Below, one piece after another: positions 1 through 7,185 of a DNA stretch of 22,137 nucleotides. The notes beneath the pieces were generated by a model, which did not search any database, was not told the DNA's origin, and worked only from the letters and a program-made list of their open reading frames with translations. Source of the DNA: RGIG8597 sp050872545 (GTDB lineage: Bacteria > Spirochaetota > GWE2-31-10); NCBI GenBank assembly GCA_050872545.1, contig JBNMHA010000038.1, positions 1 through 22,137 on the forward strand, written 5' to 3'. Every line of letters begins with the position of its first letter. Position 1 is the first letter of the stretch. The position numbers were made by a program, and so were the translations under genes.

Positions 1-250
1 CCGAGTGCATGGCAATGAAGAATGGAGGGCTGAATATATGACACTGCAAATGTTAAAACAAGAGACTTACAACATCGGCTTTGCTGCCGGTGAAGAAAAA
101 GGAATTACAATCGGCGAAAAGCGGGGCATTACTCAAGGTGAACATAAGAAAGCTGTCGAAACTGCGAAAGTTCTCAAAGCAGCAAATGTTTCACTCAATT
201 TGATAGTTGATAGTACCGGACTGTCGGTTGAAGAAATAGAAAAGCTTTAG
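1..250 (+). CDS. Rpn family recombination-promoting nuclease/putative transposase, C-terminal part
   Basis: This is the 3' end of a gene that begins before the window: the frame is open from base 2 and the GTG at 5 is not a convincing start. The visible 80 or so residues read HGNEEWRAEYMTL, then a charged Glu/Lys/Gly stretch with repeated 'G-E-x-x-G-I-T' units, and end in TGLSVEEIEKL and a TAG stop. That tail (an NEEW-like block, a helical G/E/K linker, then a short 'S-T-G-L-S-x-E-E-I-E-x-L' helix) is typical of Rpn proteins, which carry an N-terminal PD-(D/E)XK nuclease fold and promote RecA-independent recombination in E. coli. The nuclease core is outside the window, so activity cannot be judged. 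A near-identical tail lies at 22100-22137 on the other strand. Confidence 0.75.
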   Translation, partial: RVHGNEEWRAEYMTLQMLKQETYNIGFAAGEEKGITIGEKRGITQGEHKKAVETAKVLKAANVSLNLIVDSTGLSVEEIEKL

Positions 251-261
251 GAACATTTAGA

Positions 262-323
262 AGATTCCTGTGTCAAGCAAAGAAATGCAAGGTATCGTGT
301 CATCTTCGGGCTTGTTCCGGAGA
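262..323. repeat. degenerate palindromic (REP-like) repeat units behind the Rpn gene
   Basis: Two half-units follow the Rpn stop codon. Bases 262-288 start AGATTCC and resemble the reverse complement of the first hairpin of the repeats at 21160 and 22003. Bases 298-322 read TGTCAT, then stem CTTCGGG, loop CTTGT, stem TCCGGAG (7 pairs including two G-U as RNA), matching the second hairpin of those repeats in reverse. The order of the halves differs from the full repeats, so this may be the junction of two decayed copies. The rest of 251-409 holds only the putative promoter of the next gene. Confidence 0.45.
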
Positions 324-374
324 GCTTTATACAAAAAATAACGCAGGGAACAAATGCGATAATTTTTTCTTAAA

Positions 375-403
375 TTGCAAATTTCACCGATATTGTTTAT
401 ATA
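375..403 (+). promoter_or_regulatory. putative sigma-70 promoter giving a leaderless transcript
   Basis: A -35-like TTGCAA at 375-380 and a -10-like TATATA at 398-403 are separated by exactly 17 bases. The +1 predicted from this spacing is base 410, the A of the ATG of the Nif3-like gene. No Shine-Dalgarno sequence precedes that ATG, which fits a leaderless mRNA. The boxes are common in AT-rich DNA, so confidence is moderate. Confidence 0.4.
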
Positions 404-409
404 TGAGCA

Positions 410-1162
410 ATGCAAACAATCAACACAATTAATCAATTTTTTTCTGAATTACTTATGAGTTCTCCCGTTCCTGACTTCGGTTACAACGGCATTCAGGTAG
501 AAAACAGCGGAGAAATAAAAAAAATAGCATTTGCAGTAGATGCGTGTGAAGAAACAATTGTGCAGGCTGTACAATTGAAGTGCAATCTGCTGGCAGTTCA
601 CCACGGTTTATTCTGGGGAAAAGATTTGCCTGTTACAGGCAGTCACTACCGTCGCCTGAAAGCCTTGCTCGAAAACAACATTGGGCTTTTGGCGTATCAT
701 TTGCCGCTGGACGGACATCCAGAAGTAGGAAACAACGCACAAATATTGAAGAAACTTTCTGCCGCTGATTTAAAGCCATGCGGTTTCCACAAAGGTTTTG
801 CTGTAGGCTACATAGGAACTTTGCAGCAGCCGATTGAAGTTGACCGTATTGCAGAAATTCTTAATGTTCCGGACAACAGCTTAAAAATTCTGCCTTTCGG
901 AAAAAATAAAGTAACAAAGGTCGGAGTTCTTTCCGGCGGCGGCGGGCATTATTTTCAAGAATTTGCCGATGCCGAAGCTGAACTTTTTATCACCGGCGAT
1001 TCGGAACATGTTTTGTATCACGCTGCAAAGGAACAAAATGTTAATGTAATGTTTGCTGGACATTACCACACGGAAATTTGGGGAATTCAGGCTTTGCAGC
1101 GGCTTATTTCAGAAAAATTCTCCATAGAAACAGAATTTATTTCTGCACCGACCGGACTATAA
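410..1162 (+). CDS. Nif3-like dinuclear metal centre protein (GTP cyclohydrolase I type 2/YbgI family)
   Basis: The 250-residue protein has the length of the short, single-domain form of the family (E. coli YbgI is about 247 aa). Metal-ligand motifs are in the expected order: AVHHGLFWG with His64-His65, AYHLPLDGHP with His97 and Asp101, and near the end GHYHTE with His218 and Glu222. The glycine-rich VLSGGGGHYF block around residue 175 is also typical. Family members form toroidal hexamers with two metal ions per subunit; their true substrate is debated, and the 'GTP cyclohydrolase' label is often transferred without proof. It opens a plus-strand run of six genes. There is no Shine-Dalgarno sequence before the ATG and a promoter-like element places +1 at the start codon. 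Nothing seems broken. Confidence 0.9.
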   Translation: MQTINTINQFFSELLMSSPVPDFGYNGIQVENSGEIKKIAFAVDACEETIVQAVQLKCNLLAVHHGLFWGKDLPVTGSHYRRLKALLENNIGLLAYHLPLDGHPEVGNNAQILKKLSAADLKPCGFHKGFAVGYIGTLQQPIEVDRIAEILNVPDNSLKILPFGKNKVTKVGVLSGGGGHYFQEFADAEAELFITGDSEHVLYHAAKEQNVNVMFAGHYHTEIWGIQALQRLISEKFSIETEFISAPTGL

Positions 1163-1197
1163 AACACTGCTTTGCAATTATTACTAAGGAGTTTTAC

Positions 1198-2775
1198 ATG
1201 AACAATAAACCATCTGTTTCTATTATCGGAAGCGGAGTTGGTGGGCTTTTTGCCGGAGCACTTCTTGCAAAACACGGATTTAACGTGAAAATTTTTGAAG
1301 CCCGACCGCAAATCGGCGGTTATCTCACAAGCTGGAAACGCGGAGACTACCTTTTTGAGACTTCAATGCACGAATTAAACGGATTTTTCCCCGATGATTT
1401 AAAGTTAAGAACATTCCGTTATTTGGGAATATTTGACCGTGTAAAATTCATTCCGGTATCGTCACCTTATACTTCTGTATTCAAAGACGGCTATAAATTT
1501 ACACTGCCGCACAATTTTGATGAATACACAAAAAAATTAGCAGAAGAATTTCCGGAAGATAAAAAAGAAATTGAACGGATTATGGCAAGAATTAAAAAGA
1601 TGTCTGCACAAGTTGCCGGATATTTGCAAGAACCCGATTTTTTTACAGCAATGAAAAATACTCCGATAAAATATCCGATGTTGATTCCGGGAAGTTTCCA
1701 AACATTGGCACAGCTTGTTAAAAAAATTAAAAATCCTAAAGCAAAAACTATCATTACGCAATTGTTTTGCTATTACGCAGACAACACCAATAAAATGAAT
1801 ATTTTGTATTTTGCGATGCCGACTTATTCCTATTTCAACGAATCTTACTATATAAAAGGAACTTCCGCTGCATTCAGCAACGCACTGGCCGATATAATCA
1901 AAGAAAACGGCGGAACAATCGAAACAAATAAAAAAGTGACAAAAATTCTGTTTTGTAATAAAAAAGCATGTGGCGTAGAAATTAACAACGGCAAAGAAAC
2001 GTACAAATCCGATTTGGTGATTTGCAATTCTTCATTAATTTCTACTTTCCGTAATATCATCGATAAAAAAGATTTCGGAGGAATTTGGCGGCGTCACGCA
2101 CTTAACATGATTCCTTCTACTTCGATGTTCGTTATTTATTTGGGATTAAAAGCTACTCCGGAGAAATTGGGGATAAAGGAATACTGCTACATAATTAACG
2201 AAAATGATGATGTAGCAAAAGTTTCCAAAAAATGCAGAAAATTTTTCCCGCACAATCAGCGACCGATATTTTTTACTACTTATATGCTCGATAAAGACAT
2301 GATGAAAGACGAACGACTGACAATTTCTATGGCTGTTACAGACAATGAAAAATATTGGAATAAATATAAAAATGACAAAGAAGCCTACCGCAACGAGAAA
2401 AAACGCATTGCAGATGAGTTAATCGAACGGGCAGAACAGCATTTTCCCGGATTGAAAGACTGCATTGAAGTAATAGAAATCGGAACTCCGCTTACAATGA
2501 AAAAATTTACGTTAAATGACGGCGGTGCTGTTTACGGCGCGGCGCAGGAATGGGCGCAGACAAATATTTTTCGTTTCCCGAATGCGTTCCACAAGAAAAA
2601 CTTGTATTTCTCAAGCAGTTGGGCTGTGCCGGGCGGCGGAACTTCCGGTGCATTGATAAGTGCGATTAACTGCGTAAGCAAGCTGCTGGACTATTACGGA
2701 ATAAAAAAAGAGTTTGATGACTTTGCAGAACCGGCTCCGATTGCAGGTGACAATCGCCCTGAGTCTTCGAGATGA
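1198..2775 (+). CDS. FAD-dependent oxidoreductase, phytoene desaturase/CrtISO-like
   Basis: A 525-residue flavoprotein. The N-terminus has the dinucleotide-binding fingerprint GSGVGG (residues 11-16) with the ribose-binding acid at Glu34 (KIFEA), followed by IGGYLTSW, the second FAD motif of the phytoene desaturase/carotene isomerase/retinol saturase group. The C-terminus has the flavin-binding WAVPGGGTSGA block. An upstream in-frame reading from 1078 overlaps the Nif3 gene; the ATG at 1198 is preferred because TAAGGAG lies 6-7 bases before it and the Rossmann motif starts at once. No phytoene synthase or other carotenoid gene is in the window, so carotenoid chemistry should not be assumed; the family also acts on other polyenes and lipids. 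The TGA stop overlaps the next gene's ATG (ATGA), which suggests translational coupling. Confidence 0.85.
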   Translation: MNNKPSVSIIGSGVGGLFAGALLAKHGFNVKIFEARPQIGGYLTSWKRGDYLFETSMHELNGFFPDDLKLRTFRYLGIFDRVKFIPVSSPYTSVFKDGYKFTLPHNFDEYTKKLAEEFPEDKKEIERIMARIKKMSAQVAGYLQEPDFFTAMKNTPIKYPMLIPGSFQTLAQLVKKIKNPKAKTIITQLFCYYADNTNKMNILYFAMPTYSYFNESYYIKGTSAAFSNALADIIKENGGTIETNKKVTKILFCNKKACGVEINNGKETYKSDLVICNSSLISTFRNIIDKKDFGGIWRRHALNMIPSTSMFVIYLGLKATPEKLGIKEYCYIINENDDVAKVSKKCRKFFPHNQRPIFFTTYMLDKDMMKDERLTISMAVTDNEKYWNKYKNDKEAYRNEKKRIADELIERAEQHFPGLKDCIEVIEIGTPLTMKKFTLNDGGAVYGAAQEWAQTNIFRFPNAFHKKNLYFSSSWAVPGGGTSGALISAINCVSKLLDYYGIKKEFDDFAEPAPIAGDNRPESSR

Positions 2776-3503
2776 AACAATACAAGATAAAAAAGGAAAC
2801 TGAACTTTATCCGCCTGTGAAAAAATGGTTTGAAGATGCCGGTTTTACTGTACATGCGGAAGTGAAAGACTGTGACCTGACTGCGGTAAAAGACGGTGAA
2901 TTGATAATTGCAGAATTTAAGCGCGGATTAACAATAGAGCTTTTACTGCAAGGCGTATCGCGCCAGAAATCAGCAGAAAAAGTTTATATTGTAATTCAGA
3001 AGCCTTCGGTGAAGTATCGCAAGCTTCTGGATATTTTGTACATCATTAAAAAACTGGATTTGGGGCTTCTGCTTGTTGATTTTGAGGATGCGGAAAATGC
3101 CGTTGTAGAAGAAGCTTTGGCTCCGGGACAATCTTTCAGAGTAAATAAGAAATCTCGCAAGCGCAGAATGATTCTTAAAGAATCGGCACTTAGGTCAACG
3201 GACGGAAACTGTGGCGGAAGTAATCAAAAAAAACTTCTTACTCTTTATCGGGAACGTTCGATTTTTATCGCATGTTGTTTGGAAAAATTCGGAGAACTTT
3301 CGCCGGAAGATTTGCGCAAACTCGGAAGCAGCAAAAGAAGAACCGGAACAATTTTATCCAAGAACTATTATGGCTGGTTTACTCGAATCAAGCGAGGCAA
3401 ATACTGTCTTTCAGATGAAGGGAAAAAAGCACTGACGGCATTCAGCGATACAGCAGATTTTTTCCGCAATAAATTAAAAGATGTTGATAAAAAGCCGATT
3501 TAA
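2772..3503 (+). CDS. DUF2161 family protein, putative PD-(D/E)XK phosphodiesterase
   Basis: The first 100 of 243 residues match the DUF2161 pattern: LYPPVKKWFEDAGF, then AEVKDCDLTAV, then ELIIAEFKRG. This gives a PD-(D/E)XK-type core of Asp35 and Glu48-x-Lys50, with Glu30 as a possible further ligand. LLLQGVSRQKSAEKVYIVI follows, also typical. The C-terminal half (about residues 130-243, rich in Lys/Arg) looks like a small winged-helix DNA-binding segment (LRKLGSSKRRTGTIL, then YYGWFTRIKRGKY). The substrate is unknown for the family. Its ATG overlaps the stop of the oxidoreductase gene by four bases, so its expression is probably coupled to that gene; why a nuclease-fold protein would be coupled to a flavoprotein is not evident. 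Confidence 0.75.
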   Translation: MKQYKIKKETELYPPVKKWFEDAGFTVHAEVKDCDLTAVKDGELIIAEFKRGLTIELLLQGVSRQKSAEKVYIVIQKPSVKYRKLLDILYIIKKLDLGLLLVDFEDAENAVVEEALAPGQSFRVNKKSRKRRMILKESALRSTDGNCGGSNQKKLLTLYRERSIFIACCLEKFGELSPEDLRKLGSSKRRTGTILSKNYYGWFTRIKRGKYCLSDEGKKALTAFSDTADFFRNKLKDVDKKPI

Positions 3504-3517
3504 GACATGAGGTAAAC

Positions 3518-4000
3518 ATGATTCAACATGAAATCTGCGCATCATGCAAAGGCTGTTGCTGTTATGAAGACAATTATATCAAGGAATATTCCGAAGAAGA
3601 GCTTTCACACTATTTTTGTTTCAGCCGACATCTTTCGCAAACTTTTTTCCGATTCAACAGTAAAAAAAATAAATTTGTAATGGGAAAATACTGCAAGCAT
3701 TACAATAATTTCTGCTGTGATATTTACAATACTGATAATTTCCCGTTTGTATGTGCTGCATATCCGTTTTTTATCATCACAAAAAAAATGTTGTTCAAAC
3801 ACGAAAATTCATTTTATTTGGCTGTTGATAAAAATTGTCCGCATTGGAAACTTTTTCTGAAACAAGCGAACAGCATTAATGAACTAATAAAAAATTACCT
3901 TGATAAAGATTTACCGATTGATATTTTTCCATTAAAGAAAATGCGTTCATTAGGATATCATTTGACTTTGTTAAATACTGAATTGCCTTCAATTTTATAA
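3518..4000 (+). CDS. YkgJ-type cysteine cluster protein
   Basis: A 160-residue protein with an N-terminal cysteine cluster C7-x2-C10-x2-C13-C14-C15, then CKHY, CDIY and a later FVCAAYPF. This is the arrangement of the YkgJ/CxxCxxCC family, thought to bind zinc or an iron-sulphur cluster, with no established reaction. A further Cys-Pro pair (NCPHW) follows near residue 108. The ATG at 3518 has a GAGGT sequence just upstream. It sits 14 bases after the DUF2161 gene and 10 before the Gfo/Idh/MocA gene, so it is co-transcribed with them. The C-terminal 50 residues are helical and not informative. Confidence 0.75.
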   Translation: MIQHEICASCKGCCCYEDNYIKEYSEEELSHYFCFSRHLSQTFFRFNSKKNKFVMGKYCKHYNNFCCDIYNTDNFPFVCAAYPFFIITKKMLFKHENSFYLAVDKNCPHWKLFLKQANSINELIKNYLDKDLPIDIFPLKKMRSLGYHLTLLNTELPSIL

Positions 4001-4010
4001 AGGATAAAAA

Positions 4011-5021
4011 ATGAAACAATACAAAGCTGCTGTTATAGGAACCGGACGAATCGGTTTTTTACTGGGGAAAGACCGCAGGCGCGAACAACCGGCAGCCCAT
4101 ACTGCTGCATTAAAAGCCAATAAAAGAATAAAACTTGCAGCCGGATGTGACATAGACGGAACTCGCCTTGCTTTGTGGCAAAAAGAAAACCCACAGGCAA
4201 AAACTTTCGGGCACATTGATGCTCTTTTATCTGAAGTCAATGCCGACATCATTACAATCGCAGTAAATGAAGATGCACATTTATCTGCGACATTAAAAGC
4301 ACTGAACTGCCGTCCGCATTTGATAATACTGGAAAAACCTGTGGCACTTAACAGTGATGAAGCACAAAAAATTCAAAATATAAGCAACAAACTGAAAGTA
4401 CCGATAATGGTTAATCACGAACGACGTTTTTCAAAAGATTATCAAACCGCAAAAGAACTTATAGAAGCAAATGTTTTGGGAAAATTGCAACTTGTCAGAG
4501 GCTCGCTGTGGTCGGGAATGCGCGTTTATTCAGCTTCACAAGAAAAAACAGGCGCGTACAGTCTTATCCATGACGGAACACATCTTGTAGATATTGTGCA
4601 GTATCTGCTCGGTAAACGTTTGGAAAAACCGACAGTCTCCAATATTGTCCGTGATAGTGAAAATTCCGTGCGACAAGTACAGGTCAATTATCTTACTGCC
4701 GACAACATCGCAGTATCTCTTACATTTTCCGGTCAATGCAGATATTTCGGATTCGATATTGAACTGCGTTTCAGTGAGGGCAGAATTCTAATCGGTAACG
4801 GAATGTTTCGTGTAGAAACAAAGAAAGAATCACCTTATTATTCAGGCTTTTTCTCGCTTCTGAAAGAAAAAAAATACAAACCAGCTAAAAAAAGCGGCTA
4901 TTTTTCCAATATGGTGCAGAATGCAATCGATTTTCTTGACGGAAACGCAGTTCTTGAATCTACGTTGGAAGACGGAATTAATGCGCTTTTGACGCTTGAA
5001 GAAATAAAGAAACATTTTTAA
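4011..5021 (+). CDS. Gfo/Idh/MocA family NAD(P)-dependent oxidoreductase
   Basis: The 336-residue length is normal for the family. The N-terminal Rossmann fold shows GTGRIG (residues 10-15) after a short beta strand, with CDID (46-49) at the adenosine-ribose position. The family's EKP motif is Glu108-Lys109-Pro110 (LEKPVALN), followed by NHERRF and then HDGTHLVDIVQYLLG, which carries the usual Asp/His active-site pair. Family members oxidise or reduce sugars, inositols or related alcohols; the substrate cannot be read from sequence. AAGGA lies 7-8 bases before the ATG. It is the fifth gene of the plus-strand run and has no linked sugar transporter or kinase. Confidence 0.85.
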   Translation: MKQYKAAVIGTGRIGFLLGKDRRREQPAAHTAALKANKRIKLAAGCDIDGTRLALWQKENPQAKTFGHIDALLSEVNADIITIAVNEDAHLSATLKALNCRPHLIILEKPVALNSDEAQKIQNISNKLKVPIMVNHERRFSKDYQTAKELIEANVLGKLQLVRGSLWSGMRVYSASQEKTGAYSLIHDGTHLVDIVQYLLGKRLEKPTVSNIVRDSENSVRQVQVNYLTADNIAVSLTFSGQCRYFGFDIELRFSEGRILIGNGMFRVETKKESPYYSGFFSLLKEKKYKPAKKSGYFSNMVQNAIDFLDGNAVLESTLEDGINALLTLEEIKKHF

Positions 5022-5039
5022 TAATAAAAGGATATTCTT

Positions 5040-5543
5040 ATGAAAAAATATTTTTTCTCAGCAATAATATTTATCTGTTCCATGTTCAATTTTTACGGAA
5101 TAAGAAATTTTGGTTATTCTACGTTGCTGCTTATGGTAGAAGAATCTGAAAATGGCAGTTTTGAGCAGCAGAAAGAAACTCCAATATTCGATGGGTTAAT
5201 CGATTACTTGTGGGAAACCGATGTGCTTTTTTTTGATATGCAAATTGATAAACCGATTACAGTACGAGACGGTGCATTGGATCCGGTTCCGTTCATCGGA
5301 GAAGCAAAATACAGCGGTGCAGATATGGTTCTTCTTATAAAAATCGACTACCAATTTACTGATGAAAACGGAACCGCAGAATTTAAGCTGGATGAAATTC
5401 CATACACTTATTATTCACTTACAAATTACAAGGTTGTAAAAAACGGCACTGCAAAACCTAAGCTGCTAAAACGCTTTAATTCCAGAAAGAAACGTGAAAT
5501 GCTGAAAGAAATAGGTAAAAGTATAGGCTCAATGATTGAATAA
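5040..5543 (+). CDS. exported protein of unknown function
   Basis: I do not recognise this 167-residue protein. It opens with Lys-Lys and a hydrophobic stretch (residues 5-20, YFFSAIIFICSMFNFYG) that looks like a signal peptide or membrane anchor, without a clear lipobox. The rest is a mixed alpha/beta sequence with several Asp/Glu-rich turns and a Lys/Arg-rich C-terminus. The pattern 'GADMVLLIKIDYQF' around residue 100 resembles short treponemal periplasmic proteins, but that is impression only. AAGGATATTCTT precedes the ATG. It is the last gene of the plus-strand run and is followed directly by a strong terminator hairpin. Confidence 0.6.
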   Translation: MKKYFFSAIIFICSMFNFYGIRNFGYSTLLLMVEESENGSFEQQKETPIFDGLIDYLWETDVLFFDMQIDKPITVRDGALDPVPFIGEAKYSGADMVLLIKIDYQFTDENGTAEFKLDEIPYTYYSLTNYKVVKNGTAKPKLLKRFNSRKKREMLKEIGKSIGSMIE

Positions 5544-5552
5544 TTTTAGATA

Positions 5553-5584
5553 AAAAATGGAGCAAAAAGCCGCTCCATTTTTTT
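5553..5584. terminator. bidirectional intrinsic terminator between convergent genes
   Basis: Perfect 11-bp stem AAAAATGGAGC (5553-5563) with GCTCCATTTTT (5572-5582), an 8-base loop and T-runs on both strands. It lies 9 bases after the plus-strand stop codon at 5543 and overlaps the stop codon of the minus-strand gene ending at 5583, so it can end transcription from both sides. Confidence 0.85.
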
Positions 5585-6380
5585 ATTTTCTTATCATATT
5601 CTTTGCAAAGCTAGGTAACTGAATATTGTCAGAAAAAGACCTTAGAAATAAACTAAGTTTAGGCAAAATATCCTGCACTTCCAGACCATTAAAATCTGCT
5701 TTATCTTTTTCATCCATAACTTGATATGAAACCTCTCTTTCCGGTTCAAGAAGAATCGTATCACCGTCTTCTCTGGCTTTGTCGATAACTTCTACAAATT
5801 TCAGAACTTTTTCAAAGAAATCAGTCACCTTAGCAATCAAAATATGCTTTTCATTTTTTAATTTTTCCTCATAAACAACACCTTGTTCTTCGCCCTTTAT
5901 ATAGGCTGCATTACTGACATCATCTTGATAATTTTCAAAATCCTTTTTCAGAATATCAGCAATCAACAAAAAGTTATCACGCTTTTTTCCCGCATCAAAT
6001 CTTAATTTGAAATTCTGCGGTGTAAGGCACGGATAAAATTGAGTTTCAAAATAATCAAAATATGAGAAAAGCAAATCCGCTTCAGAATCTTTCGATGCCT
6101 TACAAAGCTTTAAAGGGCGCAAATCCTCATAAACACCAAGCACTTCTCTGCGACGGTCTTTTTCGCTGTCTAAACTGTCCCTTGTAGATTTTGAAAAAAT
6201 ATTAAACTTAGCCAAATCCACAAATCTTCCGGCACCAATATCAGCAAAAATTTTATCAATTTCCTCTATTTGCTTTTTTATTTCCTGCTTCAAAGCAACT
6301 TTTGTCGACATTTTATAAGTTATAGTTAATTTCTTCTTTAGATCTTCTAATTTAGCTTTATCATCATCAGAAATCTTCAT
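5583..6380 (-). CDS. conserved-looking hypothetical protein with N-terminal coiled coil
   Basis: I do not recognise a named family. The protein is 265 residues, soluble, with no signal peptide. The first 50 residues are a charged helical segment (KLEDLKKKL, then KQEIKKQIEEIDKI) likely to form a coiled coil. The middle has aromatic residues (LLFSYFDYFETQFYPCL) and the C-terminal third is again helical. The longer reading begins at a GTG at 6386; the ATG at 6380 is preferred because GAGAGG lies about 6 bases upstream. It follows the flaA pair on the same strand, separated by a terminator, so it depends either on read-through or on a promoter that I cannot identify in the 30 bases between. A flagellar role is possible by position only. 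Confidence 0.6.
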   Translation of the reverse strand: MKISDDDKAKLEDLKKKLTITYKMSTKVALKQEIKKQIEEIDKIFADIGAGRFVDLAKFNIFSKSTRDSLDSEKDRRREVLGVYEDLRPLKLCKASKDSEADLLFSYFDYFETQFYPCLTPQNFKLRFDAGKKRDNFLLIADILKKDFENYQDDVSNAAYIKGEEQGVVYEEKLKNEKHILIAKVTDFFEKVLKFVEVIDKAREDGDTILLEPEREVSYQVMDEKDKADFNGLEVQDILPKLSLFLRSFSDNIQLPSFAKNMIRK

Positions 6381-6410
6381 ATTCACCTCTCTTATATTTC
6401 GTCATATTGA

Positions 6411-6440
6411 AAAAGCCCCCTTTGAATAAAGGAGGCTTTC
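6411..6440 (-). terminator. intrinsic terminator of the flaA operon
   Basis: On the minus strand the stem AAAGCCTCCTTT (6439-6428), loop ATTC and AAAGGGGGCTTT (6423-6412) form 12 pairs with one G-U, followed by a short T-run. It begins about 20 bases after the stop codon of the second flaA gene. Confidence 0.75.
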
Positions 6441-6460
6441 TTTCTGATTAAGAATAAATC

Positions 6461-7171
6461 TTACCAACCATCAACCATATCATCAAGATCTCTGGTCTTT
6501 TCGTTAAATATGTCAGTTAAAGCACGCAGTTCATCAAAGTATACATAGTATGTTCCGTATGTTTCAACAGGGTCACATTCTACTAAGAAACCAACAAATC
6601 TGATTCCTTGTCTGTCAACAAAATGAAAGTCTCGCTGAATAATGCTTTCAGGAATAGAAACTTTTAATTCTTTCCAACCTACAAATCTTAAACGATCAAC
6701 ATAAAGTTGTCTGCTGTTGCCATAGAAATCTTGAAGCAAAACTTTTAAAGTATGATTGTAGTTTCTTCCTGCAACCCATACTGATATTTCCTGACAAATA
6801 CCTTCAATCATAATAGGTTTTTGAGGTTTAAGGGAAAACCAGTGGTAACCTCTTTTCATGTACTCAACTTTAACACCAAGAACTTTATCTTTAGCATAAA
6901 CGTTAGGAATACCGTATTTTTCGTCTCTTTCATTCCAAGCATCAGATGAAAGATCTGAAGGTCTACCTACTCTTGATTGACGAGAAATAATTCCTTGCTC
7001 AAGAGGCATAGCAACTTTCCAAAAAGACGCATCTTCAAATCCATCAAGTCTTACTTCTGTTATTTGGGAATTTGCTGTTGTTACGGCTGAAGGATCTGAA
7101 TTATCCTGAGCTACAGCTGAAAATAATCCGCAAACTAAAAGCGCACCAATTAATAATTTATTTTTTATCAT
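6461..7171 (-). CDS. flaA: flagellar filament outer layer protein FlaA (second copy, short form)
   Basis: A 236-residue exported protein. Residues 1-21 form a classical signal peptide ending in SAVA-Q. The mature part shows FlaA features shared with its neighbour: a FEDASFWKV opening, MKRGYHWFSLKP, then ISVWVAGRNYNHTLKVLL, DFYGN, LRFVGWKELKVSIPE, and a closing TYYVYFDELRALTDI. FlaA forms the sheath around the FlaB core of spirochaete periplasmic flagella and needs export to the periplasm. It starts 14 bases after the first flaA copy, with GGTGGAGGG as ribosome-binding site, and is followed by a terminator. The copies are clearly paralogous but diverged, so they are two different FlaA subunits, not a recent duplication. 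Confidence 0.9.
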   Translation of the reverse strand: MIKNKLLIGALLVCGLFSAVAQDNSDPSAVTTANSQITEVRLDGFEDASFWKVAMPLEQGIISRQSRVGRPSDLSSDAWNERDEKYGIPNVYAKDKVLGVKVEYMKRGYHWFSLKPQKPIMIEGICQEISVWVAGRNYNHTLKVLLQDFYGNSRQLYVDRLRFVGWKELKVSIPESIIQRDFHFVDRQGIRFVGFLVECDPVETYGTYYVYFDELRALTDIFNEKTRDLDDMVDGW

Positions 7172-7185
7172 TTCTGCCCTCCACC

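Noticed and set aside
1078..1197. N-terminal extension of the FAD oxidoreductase
   Set aside because: It overlaps the Nif3 gene in another frame, and a good TAAGGAG-ATG start at 1198 stands right before the Rossmann motif.
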